NCBI RefSeq assembly: GCF_038806765.1
Contig: NZ_CP152389.1
Span: 3,596,001-3,660,000 of the forward strand
DNA: 64,000 bases
Source of the DNA: Mucilaginibacter sp. CSA2-8R
Lineage (GTDB): Bacteria; Bacteroidota; Bacteroidia; Sphingobacteriales; Sphingobacteriaceae
Direction of reading: 5' to 3'
Part shown: one piece after another, positions 52,288 to 61,369 of the stretch
Position numbering within the stretch: position 1 is the stretch's first letter
How the letters are laid out: every line of letters begins with the position of its first letter
Position numbers and translations under genes: made by a program
The notes under the pieces: model-generated
The model's database searches: none
What the model saw: the letters and a program-made list of their open reading frames with translations, nothing else
What the model was told of the DNA's origin: nothing

Positions 52288-52809
52288 TTACTGCTGAGGC
52301 GGTGTTGCTGGTGGCTGCTGGCCTGCAGGCTGCATACCTTGTGGTGCTTGCCCCTGCGGACCATTACCCGGGCCGCGTCTGCGCGGGTTTTCGGGTTCTT
52401 TTACCTCGGGGTGCGCTTTACCCTGGTGGCACATGTTACAGTTAACACCTAACTGCATCACCATACCTAATGAATCTTTACCGGCTTTAAAATATTTTTT
52501 GTTGATATCTGACGTCATCCGGTACATATGACGGGCCATCTCTTTTTCGGGCTTGGTATCTAAAGCCCAATCCATTTTTTTAGTTTCTTCATTGCGTGCA
52601 TGGCAAAAGTTACAGCGCACCCCCAGAGAGTGGCTCCAGTTGTCCATTACGGCATCTAATTGTTTATCAGATATATTTTTCGGAAGAACCTTCAAATTTT
52701 TGAACTTCTTTTCATCATCAGCCTGGCTTTGTTTCATAGAGGTAGTTGAAACAAAGACCACGGCAGACATCAGTCCGATGGTGGCTAAAAATTTCTTGTT
52801 AATCAGCAT
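52288..52809 (-). CDS. Di-heme c-type cytochrome, photosynthetic reaction centre cytochrome-like
   Basis: A 173-residue exported protein with two heme c attachment sites, CNFCH at 66-70 and CNMCH at 124-128, and the phrase LDAVMDNWSHSLGVRCNFCH typical of the cytochrome subunit family found in many non-photosynthetic Bacteroidota. The N-terminal hydrophobic stretch (FLATIGLMSAVVFVSTTS) is a signal peptide or anchor. The C-terminal 35 residues are rich in Pro, Gly and Gln (GQAPQGMQPAGQQPPATPPQ), suggesting a disordered linker. It needs the Ccm apparatus encoded 25 kb away. I chose the start at 52809; the frame is open to 52872. Confidence 0.85.
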   Translation of the reverse strand: MLINKKFLATIGLMSAVVFVSTTSMKQSQADDEKKFKNLKVLPKNISDKQLDAVMDNWSHSLGVRCNFCHARNEETKKMDWALDTKPEKEMARHMYRMTSDINKKYFKAGKDSLGMVMQLGVNCNMCHQGKAHPEVKEPENPRRRGPGNGPQGQAPQGMQPAGQQPPATPPQQ

Positions 52810-52891
52810 AAATTGTTTAGTGTTGTTCGGTAAATATATACAATTGTAATTATTTACCTTAACATGACACAAAAAATATGTTGTAACAAAT

Positions 52892-53740
52892 TTAATGTAA
52901 GAAGTTGTTAGTTAGCTGCTCGCTTATTTGCCATAACCTATTACGGGCAGAAGTATTTTGAGCAGCAAGCGTAGGTTTTGCTGGCTTACCCTTTTTGAAA
53001 TACTGGCCGCTCAATTTAGGGTTAAGCTTAGCCTCACCGGCCAGGTAAATGTTGGTTTGCGCACCCTCGCGTGCCGTAATCATGAAAGGCTTGGCCAGCA
53101 ACATCAGCACTTTACCCAAACCGCCTAACTGGCTGCCGAAACCGGTATTAACCACACCAGGATGCAATGCATAAGCCGTAATACCCGACGATGCATAACG
53201 CTCGGCAAGCGACTTCGCAAAATAAATATTACACAATTTGGCTAATGCATAAGCCTTAAATGATGAGTATCCTTGCTTAAACTGCACATCATTTAATAAA
53301 TGTGGGCTGGCCATACGGTGCGCCTCTGAGCTTACATTTATAATACGGGCCTGCCCTTTTTGCAATAACGGCATCAGGCTCATGGTTAATAAAAAATGGC
53401 CCAAGTGGTTCATGGCAAAAGTGAGCTCATTGCCATCTTTACTTAACTGTTTGCTTGCGTTTATACCACCTGCGTTATTAACCAGCACATTTACAGCCAT
53501 GAGTTTACCTTTTAACTCGTCGGCAGCTTGCTGTACGGATTGCAAATCGGCCAGGTCGCAGTGGATGACAAATACACTTCGGTTATTGGTTTGTGCAATT
53601 ATCTCGCGCTTAAGCTGCTCGCCCTTATCCACATTGCGCACCAGTAAATACAAGGCATGGTCTTTTTTGGCCAGAGCCAAAGCAGTTTCTTTTCCTATTC
53701 CTGATGTTGCTCCGGTAACAACGGTGGTTCTGAAAGGCAT
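52892..53740 (-). CDS. SDR family oxidoreductase, retinol dehydrogenase-like
   Basis: A 282-residue short-chain dehydrogenase. TGATSGIGKETALAL binds the cofactor, VNNAGG follows, and the catalytic pair is in FKAYALAKLCN (Y-x3-K). HPGVVNTGFGSQLGGLG matches the retinol dehydrogenase/WW-domain oxidoreductase branch. NADP preference is suggested by the basic residues after the second strand but is not certain. It lies about 80 bases upstream of the cytochrome gene on the same strand and may be co-transcribed. The substrate is unknown. Confidence 0.85.
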   Translation of the reverse strand: MPFRTTVVTGATSGIGKETALALAKKDHALYLLVRNVDKGEQLKREIIAQTNNRSVFVIHCDLADLQSVQQAADELKGKLMAVNVLVNNAGGINASKQLSKDGNELTFAMNHLGHFLLTMSLMPLLQKGQARIINVSSEAHRMASPHLLNDVQFKQGYSSFKAYALAKLCNIYFAKSLAERYASSGITAYALHPGVVNTGFGSQLGGLGKVLMLLAKPFMITAREGAQTNIYLAGEAKLNPKLSGQYFKKGKPAKPTLAAQNTSARNRLWQISEQLTNNFLH

Positions 53741-53945
53741 TTTGTTTAAGACTAATATAAGCTGCTAAAATAAATGCCTATTGATTAGCTTTTGTTTCTG
53801 TTAAGTAATATTAATGAGAGCTGACCGCTCTGATATAAAATGTGCGGATGACCTAAATTGTTAAAAAATAGAGTCTTCTCTACAGACCACAATAACAGCA
53901 CACCGGGAATATGTTGTTACAACAAAATAAAATAATTTGCACATT

Positions 53946-53981
53946 TACGAAATATTCGTAGATTTACGAAAGTATCGTAAA
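53946..53981 (+). promoter_or_regulatory. Two dyads, likely BlaI operators, directly before blaI
   Basis: Dyad one is TACGA-N5-TCGTA (53946-53960) and dyad two TTTACGA-N5-TCGTAAA (53963-53981), with centres 19 bases apart, about two helical turns. The ATG is three bases further on. Paired dyads at its own promoter are the usual target of BlaI-type repressors; the core differs from the TACA/TGTA of classic operators. Confidence 0.65.
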
Positions 53982-53983
53982 TA

Positions 53984-54346
53984 ATGGAAAAACTATCACC
54001 TCAAGAAGAAGACGCTATGCAGCTGATATGGCGAGCAGGCACGGCATTCATCAAAGATATATTAGATCAGATGCCCGAGCCGAAACCACCGTATACCACG
54101 CTGGCATCTACCGTAAAAAACCTAGAACGTAAAGCTTTTGTAAAAGGCCAAAAGATGGGTAACAGCTATGTATATTCTGCCTTGATTAGAGAGGAAGAGT
54201 ATAAAAGGCGATTTATGAGCGGCTTTGTAAGCAATTACTTTAAAAGTTCTTACAAAGAGATGGTTACCTTTTTTGCACGTAACCAGGAAATTAGCGCCGA
54301 AGAACTGCAGGAGATTATTAACCTGATTGAAAAACCTAAAAAATGA
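53984..54346 (+). CDS. BlaI/MecI/CopY family transcriptional repressor
   Basis: A 120-residue winged-helix repressor. LSPQEEDAMQLIWRAGTAFI starts the family, and PPYTTLASTVKNLERKAFVK is the recognition helix with the phrase TTLASTVKNLE typical of BlaI. The C-terminal dimerisation part ends EELQEIINLIEKPKK. BlaI-type repressors dimerise on dyads and are cut or released by the partner M56 peptidase. It overlaps nothing but is followed four bases later by the M56 gene. Two dyads directly upstream point to self-control. Confidence 0.92.
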   Translation: MEKLSPQEEDAMQLIWRAGTAFIKDILDQMPEPKPPYTTLASTVKNLERKAFVKGQKMGNSYVYSALIREEEYKRRFMSGFVSNYFKSSYKEMVTFFARNQEISAEELQEIINLIEKPKK

Positions 54347-54350
54347 TGTT

Positions 54351-56162
54351 ATGCCTGCCTTGCTGATATACCTTATTAAAGTAAACGTTGCATTGATTTT
54401 ATTTTGTGCAGGCTATTACTTTGTTTTCCGCAAACTCACCTTTTATACTTTAAACCGGGTGTATTTAATAGCAGCGCTGCTATTTTCGTCTTTTTACCCG
54501 CTGGTGGATCTGAGTAACGTATTGCCACGACACAACATTGCACAGCCCTTACAGGTAACTAATGTGCAATTGATTTACAACATCTCAAATTACGCTAAAA
54601 ACACGAGGCCTTCAACCTCAGAAACCTTTTGGCAATACCTGCTTATCATCTTCTGGATCGGTGTTGCCTTTATGGCAATTCGGTTGACGTTGCAGTTTGC
54701 TTCATTGCTCAATATCTATCGCCGTTCGGTACCTCAAAAAGTTAACAACCGAGATGTCCGGATTATAAAGAATGAAGCCAGCGCGTTTTCATTTTGGCAG
54801 AACATCTATATCAACCCAGATAATTACTCTGAAAACGAAATAAAATCGGTAGTTGCCCACGAAGATGTACACGTTAAACAGTGGCATACCCTTGATATTT
54901 TGCTGGCCGAAATCAGCCTTGTATTTTACTGGTTTAACCCGGGTATCTGGTTGATTAAAAAAGCAATTAGCGAAAACCTGGAATTTATAACCGACCGCGA
55001 GATTTTAAAACAAGGCATTGATGCTAAAGGATACCAATACAGTTTGCTTTATGCCAACTTTAATACCTCGCCCAACGCCGTAGTTAATCACTTCAATATA
55101 TCTACCATTAAAAAACGTATTATGATGATGAATGCCAAAAAATCTTCTGTGTTCAGCCTTACCCGATATGGGCTGATGATGCCTGCCATTGCAGCATTAT
55201 TGTTAGTTTTCGGAACGTCAAAGGCCGAACTCATTAAAAAAGGCTTGAATCAGGCTAACGAAATTACGACCAAAGCCTTAAACACTGCACAAAACGCGGT
55301 GATGAACCATAAAGATGAGGTTGCGCCTAAAACCGATAAGGTTGTGCCCCATACCCAAAAGCCTGCCGATACGCAATTGAATGCAATTGCCGGCGTATCT
55401 TCTACCATTCAAACAATCTTAAGTAAAGCAGATACACCGAAACGTAAATCTGTTCCGCTGAGAACAATCGTGGCAGGGTCGGGCGCAGATTCCGCCTATT
55501 ACTTATTAAACGGCAGACATATAAGCTATCAACAAGTGCAAGATATTATACCCGATGATATAAGCAGTATTAACGTTCTAAAGGGCACATCGGCAACCAG
55601 CCTGTTTGGTGATGTAGCTGCTAAAGGAGCTGTTTTGATAATAACTAAAGGCCAGGAAAATTCAGCGGATGTTCAACATATCCTGCAAGGACTCCCTGCT
55701 GCGAATGCTGCAAATAAAACTGATAAATCAGCCCTCACCACTGGGCCAGCGGCTGTGACGTTAAAGATGGATTCTGTTGCTAAAGCAGATGTGGATGCCA
55801 CTAAACGGGTTGTGGGTGCTATAGGTTCGAAGGTTAAAAATAGGGAAATTACTGTTCGCGGTTACGCATCTCCTAAAAAGGAGATTACAGTTGGCCCTAA
55901 TGGTCCTTTGACAACAGTAATTACTAATGGCTACCCTACGCATAGCGCAACCGTACAAAAAGCAGATTTGGCAAGTCCTCTGTTCATCATCAACGGTAAA
56001 CCTGCCACTAAAGAAGATTTTGATAAACTCGATCCGAAAAGAATTGAAAGCATTAATGTTGTAAAAGACTCATCTGCCAAAGCCATTTGGGGAACGAATG
56101 CAAAAGACGGGGTGATTTTGATTACCACAAAAGATGGCACAAAGGGCACATCAAAAAATTAA
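54351..56162 (+). CDS. M56 (BlaR1-like) membrane metallopeptidase with two TonB-plug-like repeats
   Basis: A 603-residue sensor. Four membrane helices surround a zinc peptidase loop with HEDVH at 170-174 and the following ENLEFITDREIL. The last helix is at about 275-289. The outside part begins with a low-complexity linker and carries two repeats of about 50 residues: one at 384-433 (LLNGRHISYQQ, DISSINVLKGTSATSLFG, GAVLIITKG) and one at 544-594 (FIINGKPATKED, RIESINVVKDSSAKAIWG, GVILITTKDG). Both look like the plug domain of TonB-dependent receptors. I chose the ATG at 54351 because it lies after blaI and has the family start. The signal is unknown; no beta-lactamase is nearby. Confidence 0.85.
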   Translation: MPALLIYLIKVNVALILFCAGYYFVFRKLTFYTLNRVYLIAALLFSSFYPLVDLSNVLPRHNIAQPLQVTNVQLIYNISNYAKNTRPSTSETFWQYLLIIFWIGVAFMAIRLTLQFASLLNIYRRSVPQKVNNRDVRIIKNEASAFSFWQNIYINPDNYSENEIKSVVAHEDVHVKQWHTLDILLAEISLVFYWFNPGIWLIKKAISENLEFITDREILKQGIDAKGYQYSLLYANFNTSPNAVVNHFNISTIKKRIMMMNAKKSSVFSLTRYGLMMPAIAALLLVFGTSKAELIKKGLNQANEITTKALNTAQNAVMNHKDEVAPKTDKVVPHTQKPADTQLNAIAGVSSTIQTILSKADTPKRKSVPLRTIVAGSGADSAYYLLNGRHISYQQVQDIIPDDISSINVLKGTSATSLFGDVAAKGAVLIITKGQENSADVQHILQGLPAANAANKTDKSALTTGPAAVTLKMDSVAKADVDATKRVVGAIGSKVKNREITVRGYASPKKEITVGPNGPLTTVITNGYPTHSATVQKADLASPLFIINGKPATKEDFDKLDPKRIESINVVKDSSAKAIWGTNAKDGVILITTKDGTKGTSKN

Positions 56163-56171
56163 ACTCAACAA

Positions 56172-56201
56172 AAATGGCTAACCTAAGTAAGTTAGCCATT
56201 T
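56172..56201. terminator. Bidirectional intrinsic terminator
   Basis: AAATGGCTAAC (56172-56182) and GTTAGCCATTT (56191-56201) form a perfect 11-bp stem with an 8-base loop between convergent genes; on the minus strand it is followed by TTTTTGTT. Confidence 0.8.
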
Positions 56202-56225
56202 AAGTTTTGTATAAATGACACAAAT

Positions 56226-57722
56226 TTACTGTACTCCGTTCGTCAACTGCATAGTAGTCCCGAGCCTTATTGTAAACTTTGTACCCTCGTTAAGCGTGCT
56301 TTCTACTTCAATACTGCCGCCCATAGCTTCAATCTGGTTACGGGTCAAGAACAGGCCGATCCCTTTAGAGTCAGTATTTTTATGAAAGGTTTGGTACATG
56401 CCAAACAACTTTTTACCGTAACGTTCTAAATCTATACCGGTACCGTTATCCTCAAAAATCAGGTACACGTTACCATTTTCTTCCTTGCTGTAGCAACTAA
56501 TGACTACTTTGCGTTCAGGGTCGCGATATTTTAAAGAATTGGTAAGCAGGTTATGAAATATACTTTCCAGGTAGGCCGGTATATACATGATAGACGGGCA
56601 TGCGGTAAAATCGTAATGTACTTGCGCATCAGCCGATTGGATATTACTGTCAAGTGCGTTCAGAACGTTTTTTAATAATGACTCTATATCGGTCCGTTGC
56701 CTTTCTTGCTTAATGTCTGACTCAATTTTTACAATCTGATTTAAATGCTCAATAGTGGTATTTAAGCTGTTACTAATGGCAAAAATGTGTTTAAATATTT
56801 CCTTTTGCTCATCAGGCTCTTCAGATTCCTGATACAGTCGAACCAAATATTGCAGATTATTAGCATGAGACCGCAAATTGTGCGATACCATGTAAGCAAA
56901 ATTTTGTAAACGTTTATTCTGATGATCAGCAAATTCAAATGATGCCAACAGCTCTGTTTCACGACGTTTAACCTGATCAATATTTTGGATGATGCCTCTT
57001 ACAAGTTGCACTTTACCATATTCATCTACAGTGGTAAAAGAACTAACCTTTACCCAAAACGTGTTTTTACTGCCTGTCCTTACCTGCAGCTCAACGTTGC
57101 ATGGCTTTCCGATGTTAATACAGTCGTTCAACGTCCGCTCCATAATAGGGCGATGTTCAGGGATAACTGTACGGATCAGACTGTCAATATCAGCCGCAGG
57201 CAACAGTGGCAATTCCAGTATTTCGGCAGCTTCCTTGCTCAACGTCAGTACCCGGCTTCGGGCGTCAATTTCCCAACTGCCCGCCTTGGTAATTTTATTT
57301 ACCGCAGCATACTGTCTGTTGCTGGCCGTTAGCTGATATTCTGAAATCTTATATTGATGTATGTTAACGATGGTGCCGGTTATAGTTGTGTCCTGATCGC
57401 GGGTAAAAGTGCTTTGAAACCACTGGTAACCGTTGGCAGTAAATAACCTTATCTCTAACGTTTTTGATTTACCGAGCAAGCAATTATAAGTTTCGGTAGT
57501 AACTACCGAAACATCTTCATGATAAACGATATGACTGATAAAATAAGCGTATGAAAGATCGACGAATTGAGATTCTAAACCCAAAGCAATATAAAAACCG
57601 GCAGAGCAACGCAATTGCTTGGTCCGTAAGTCAAACTCCCAAAGCGCAGCATGTAAATTATGGAGCACTGAAGCAATACCGGTTCCCTTCTGGTCAGGAT
57701 CTTCTTTATGTATAAAACTCAT
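56226..57722 (-). CDS. PAS-domain sensor histidine kinase
   Basis: A 498-residue cytoplasmic kinase. Two or three PAS-like domains fill the first 250 residues (SAGFYIALGLESQF, ITKAGSWEIDARSRVLTLS). The HisKA-type helix has the variant motif FAYMVSHNLRSHANNL, a form common in Bacteroidota PAS kinases where NLRSH replaces ELRTP. HATPase motifs are present: IFHNLLTNSLKYRD, EDNGTGIDLERYG and SKGIGLFLTRNQ. No membrane segment or receiver. The response regulator is not in the vicinity; it is encoded alone. Confidence 0.9.
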   Translation of the reverse strand: MSFIHKEDPDQKGTGIASVLHNLHAALWEFDLRTKQLRCSAGFYIALGLESQFVDLSYAYFISHIVYHEDVSVVTTETYNCLLGKSKTLEIRLFTANGYQWFQSTFTRDQDTTITGTIVNIHQYKISEYQLTASNRQYAAVNKITKAGSWEIDARSRVLTLSKEAAEILELPLLPAADIDSLIRTVIPEHRPIMERTLNDCINIGKPCNVELQVRTGSKNTFWVKVSSFTTVDEYGKVQLVRGIIQNIDQVKRRETELLASFEFADHQNKRLQNFAYMVSHNLRSHANNLQYLVRLYQESEEPDEQKEIFKHIFAISNSLNTTIEHLNQIVKIESDIKQERQRTDIESLLKNVLNALDSNIQSADAQVHYDFTACPSIMYIPAYLESIFHNLLTNSLKYRDPERKVVISCYSKEENGNVYLIFEDNGTGIDLERYGKKLFGMYQTFHKNTDSKGIGLFLTRNQIEAMGGSIEVESTLNEGTKFTIRLGTTMQLTNGVQ

Positions 57723-58215
57723 AGTTTAAACACTCCATATCATTTATACAGCCATCTTTTAACTGATATTACTGTATAAATAAATTATTTGCAATTAATA
57801 ATACTTATTTAGCTTCTTTATACCTGATTACAATAATATTTGTTACTGTAAGCCGACACATGTTATCCACATTTTTAAAGCCATAATCACTACAAATAAC
57901 GTAGCAATGCAAAAGCATAACCAAGTAAATGCGCTTAAATGCTTATTGTAAAGACCTTTTATTTTGACCAAATAGTGGCCTCAGATCATTTAGTGCGAGA
58001 ATGACACAGCAGTCCCAGCCTCGGCAATCCCTAACAAAGAACTGCCTTTTTTTCATTAAGTTGTGTTTTTGAAATTAAAAAACTTACTCAAAAAAGTTTT
58101 ACCCGTATAATGTAATCAATTTGATACAGACGTTATTAGCTATAAATAAAGCATCAGACCTTACTTAATTAAACAACTTATTTTTAGATCCTTCTGCATA
58201 AAGCGTCCATTTATT
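57723..58215. other. Largest non-coding gap, AT-rich; one DnaA-box 9-mer and a possible terminator
   Basis: 493 bases without a believable reading frame. TTATCCACA at 57863-57871 equals the DnaA box consensus, but it stands alone. GGCA (58023-58026) can pair with TGCC (58043-58046) followed by seven T, a weak intrinsic terminator on the + strand for an unannotated small transcript. Nothing else was seen. Confidence 0.4.
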
Positions 58216-59301
58216 TTAGCTGGCTTCGGCCAATTTTTCGTTTTCCAATATGGCGAGCATAGCTTTCTCAGCTGTGTTTAACTCAGAGGCTTTATGGTCT
58301 TTCACCTCATCCAAGCCTTCAATATATTTAAATAAAGTCCCCTGCTCATAACTGTTAATGATGGTTGGATGTACGTAATATTTTTTACATACGGTGCGGG
58401 TATTACCTAAGGTAATCGCCACTTCATCAAGCACACTGATAACATTCTTTTTACACTCGGTTTGGTTTTCGAATTTACCGGCTTCTTTAAAAGCATACAG
58501 CGCACTTACGCTGCCTGCCCAGGTACGAAAATCTTTTGCCGTAAAATCTTCTCCGGTAATATTTTTCAGGTAACTGTTTACATCACCCGAATCGATCGTG
58601 CAGTGCTTGCCGTCGTCATCATAATATTGAAAAAGTTCTTTACCAGGTATGTCGCGGCATTGTTTAACCAAACGTGCCAGCTTCTTGCTTTGCAAATCAA
58701 TTTTATGATAAACGCCTTTTTTGCCCTTAAATTCAAAGTTAATCTTTGAGCCATCAATTTTAACATGCTTATCCATCATCGTGGTTAAGCCATATGAGCC
58801 GTACAATTTTTTGTATGATTCGTTACCAATACGGATACTGGTTAGCTCCATCAACCGAACTACCAGCGCCAGTACTTTATCATGGTCAAGATTTCGTCGG
58901 GTTAAGTCTTTATCTACTTGTTCGCGTATGGCGGGCAAATGCGTTGCGAAGGCTTGTAAACGATGATATTTTGACTGGTTACGCAGCTTGTTCCAGTCGG
59001 CATGATAGCGATACTGCTTGCGGCCGGCAGCATCTGTGCCGGTAAATTGCAAATGACTGTTTTCATGAGGCGAAATCCATACGTTGGTATAAGCCGGAGG
59101 TATAACCAGCTTATTGAAACGCGTAACCAGCTCTTCGTCGTCTACTAAGGCGCCGTTTGCATCATAATAATCAAACCCCTTTCCCGATGCCTTGCGCGTA
59201 TAACCCGGCGAAGTATCGCTTACATAACGCAGTCCGGCAGCTTTGGCTGTGATCTTAGGATCGCGACCAATTTTTTCGAGTTTTTTTAAGAGGCGGTTCA
59301 T
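58216..59301 (-). CDS. DNA topoisomerase IB
   Basis: A 361-residue poxvirus-like type IB topoisomerase. The N-terminal domain has LVIPPAYTNVWISPHENSHL and GRKQYRYHADW. In the catalytic domain, RIGN at 157-160, the lysine in the KKGVYHK beta hairpin, FRTWAGS at 258-264 and the nucleophile tyrosine at 308 or 309 (CKKYYVHPTII) are all present. The enzyme relaxes supercoils through a 3'-phosphotyrosine link. It is encoded by a lone gene next to the largest non-coding gap. Such enzymes are scattered among bacteria. Confidence 0.93.
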   Translation of the reverse strand: MNRLLKKLEKIGRDPKITAKAAGLRYVSDTSPGYTRKASGKGFDYYDANGALVDDEELVTRFNKLVIPPAYTNVWISPHENSHLQFTGTDAAGRKQYRYHADWNKLRNQSKYHRLQAFATHLPAIREQVDKDLTRRNLDHDKVLALVVRLMELTSIRIGNESYKKLYGSYGLTTMMDKHVKIDGSKINFEFKGKKGVYHKIDLQSKKLARLVKQCRDIPGKELFQYYDDDGKHCTIDSGDVNSYLKNITGEDFTAKDFRTWAGSVSALYAFKEAGKFENQTECKKNVISVLDEVAITLGNTRTVCKKYYVHPTIINSYEQGTLFKYIEGLDEVKDHKASELNTAEKAMLAILENEKLAEAS

Positions 59302-59447
59302 GGTAAATTGAACAGCAAATCTCTACTTAAGTTTTACCGCAAACTGCCGGCTGTTTTGGCGTATATTAATAGGTATACGATGCCCCGAAAACAAGGACGG
59401 CCTTAACCCGCCAACTCAACCGGCTGGCGGACTTAACAACGCTAACT

Positions 59448-60464
59448 TTACAAATCTCTTAAAACAGAAACTGTATAATCAATTTGCTCAGGATGTATAT
59501 CTAGGTGAGTTACAAACCGGACGCGCCGAGTATCTGTAGTGCCGCACTTAATGCCTTTGGCAGCCAGTTGAGTTACTATAGCATCAGCCGGACCATCAGT
59601 ATCAAATAACACGATGTTGGTTTGTGTAGGCATTACGTTGGTTACCCAGGCACATTTACTTAGTTCGTCGGCCAATATATCAGCATGCGCGTGGTCAATC
59701 TTTAACCGCTCTACATGATGATCGAGTGCATAGATACCGGCTGCAGCTAAAAACCCGGCCTGGCGCATGCCTCCACCCAACACTTTGCGAATGCGGCGTG
59801 CATAAGTAATAGTATCTTTATCGGCCAGCAATACCGACCCTACCGGCGTTCCTAAACCCTTAGACAGACAAACCGAAATACCGTTAAAATATCGACCATA
59901 ATCAACAGCCCGGTCACCGGTATGTGCCAGGGCGTTAAATATACGTGCACCGTCTAAATGCAATTTCAGGTTGCGGTTACGGCACAATTCCGCGATAGGT
60001 GCAATTTGTTCAAGCGTATAGCAACTGCCGCCACCTTTGTTTACTGTATTTTCTAACACCACTAAACTGGTATGCGGATAATGGATATTGCCTACAGCAT
60101 TAATTTCAGGCATTATCATTTCTGCCGTTAGTATGCCGCGCTCGCCGTTTAACAAACGAGTTGATACTGCTGAGTTAAAAGCAATCCCGCCCCCCTCGTA
60201 CCGGTAAACGTGCGCGGTCTGATCGGCAATCAACTCATCTAAAGGCTGCGTAAAGCACTTGATGGCAATTTGGTTAGTCATCGTGCCCGACGGGCAAAAT
60301 ATGCCGGCTTCCATACCAAACATAGCAGCCGTTTTGGCCTCCAGTTCGTTTACACTTTCATCCTCACCAAAAACATCATCGCCTACCCTGGCACTAAACA
60401 TTGCATCGAGCATACCCGGTGTAGGTTTAGTCACGGTATCACTGCGTAAATCAACAGTCATCAT
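59448..60464 (-). CDS. ltaE: Low-specificity L-threonine aldolase
   Basis: A 338-residue PLP enzyme of fold type I. The N-terminus VDLRSDTVTKPTPGMLDAM is diagnostic; FGEDESVNELEAK, PSGTMTNQIAIK and LHLDGARIFNA follow; the Schiff-base lysine is in SVCLSKGLGTPVGS. It splits threonine or allo-threonine to glycine and acetaldehyde. The start could be either of two adjacent ATG codons. An imperfect hairpin with the stem CCGCCA/TGGCGG (59408-59430) lies behind the stop but has no T run. Confidence 0.94.
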   Translation of the reverse strand: MMTVDLRSDTVTKPTPGMLDAMFSARVGDDVFGEDESVNELEAKTAAMFGMEAGIFCPSGTMTNQIAIKCFTQPLDELIADQTAHVYRYEGGGIAFNSAVSTRLLNGERGILTAEMIMPEINAVGNIHYPHTSLVVLENTVNKGGGSCYTLEQIAPIAELCRNRNLKLHLDGARIFNALAHTGDRAVDYGRYFNGISVCLSKGLGTPVGSVLLADKDTITYARRIRKVLGGGMRQAGFLAAAGIYALDHHVERLKIDHAHADILADELSKCAWVTNVMPTQTNIVLFDTDGPADAIVTQLAAKGIKCGTTDTRRVRFVTHLDIHPEQIDYTVSVLRDL

Positions 60465-60691
60465 AAAATCAATTATTCTCTTTTTATCCTTTCAAATATC
60501 CAAAATCTTACCCAAACCGTTTATCTTACAAAATGTATTTTCGATGTTACAAGTTACATAGCAACTTTTATTGTCGTTGTACAGATAGAGTGCCTTTTGC
60601 ACTTTCGCTGAGGTTTGATGTAACGTCAAAAAATAATAAATCCGAAAAGTCGTTTCAATAACTAAAATATAAGTCTCAGTTTTGCCCTGAC

Positions 60692-61369
60692 ATGAAAAAG
60701 TTAATAACCGCCGCCGTTTGTTTTGCCAGCTTAAACCTTTACGCACAAAAATGGCAGCCCGGTTATTTTTTCGATGTTAAAGGCAATAAAGTTCCCGGCC
60801 TGATACAAACTAACCCCGGTGGCAAAGGCCCTATAAAAAACGAAGGCTTTATTGTTTATAAAGACAACGCTAAAACCAATGAAATTAAACTAAGCGCCGG
60901 CGAAATTAAATACTTTGTAGCGGGACAAGACAGCTTCATTGTGGCTCATCCCCCCTCTTACGAAACCTGGCCAAAAGCCGACCTGGATTTTGTAAAGGTA
61001 GAACTTGATGAACCTTTAAAACTATACACCTACAACGGCAGTTCGGGTAAAGGCGGAGGTGGTTTTAAACTGGCGCCAAGCTTTTCCGGAGGTTTTGGCA
61101 CAGGTGGCTACGGCAACGGTGGTGTAGGGATTAGTTTGGGTAGCGGTGGCAATAGCGGAGGGTATGCCCGAGGAGCAACCTATTATTTTGGCACCAGCGT
61201 GGGCGACATGAGCCAGGTAACTCCCATGAATTTTGTGGATGTGATGACGGACATCATGGCCGACGAACCGCAGGCAGTAGAAGCCATTCAGCAAGGAAAG
61301 TTCAGTTTAAATAAAATGAGCAATCTGTTGATATATTACCGCAAGTTAAAAGCCGCCAGGCAAAATTAA
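60692..61369 (+). CDS. Secreted glycine-rich protein, unknown function
   Basis: A 225-residue protein with a signal peptide (MKKLITAAVCFASLNLYAQ). The first half (GYFFDVKGNKVPGLIQTNPG, KLSAGEIKYFVAGQDSFIV) resembles small Bacteroidota envelope proteins of unknown role. Residues 110-160 are a glycine/serine-rich stretch (SSGKGGGGFKLAPSFSGGFG, GGYGNGGVGISLGSGGNS). No catalytic motif. A near-match to the -7 box (CAGTTTTG) lies seven bases before the ATG. Its last four bases overlap the end of the convergent GT87 gene. Function unknown. Confidence 0.6.
   Translation: MKKLITAAVCFASLNLYAQKWQPGYFFDVKGNKVPGLIQTNPGGKGPIKNEGFIVYKDNAKTNEIKLSAGEIKYFVAGQDSFIVAHPPSYETWPKADLDFVKVELDEPLKLYTYNGSSGKGGGGFKLAPSFSGGFGTGGYGNGGVGISLGSGGNSGGYARGATYYFGTSVGDMSQVTPMNFVDVMTDIMADEPQAVEAIQQGKFSLNKMSNLLIYYRKLKAARQN

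Noticed and set aside
57863..57871. Perfect DnaA box TTATCCACA in the largest non-coding gap, as a hint of a replication origin
   Set aside because: Only one exact box is present, no cluster or dnaA/dnaN neighbour; a 9-mer of this kind is expected a few times by chance in 64 kb.
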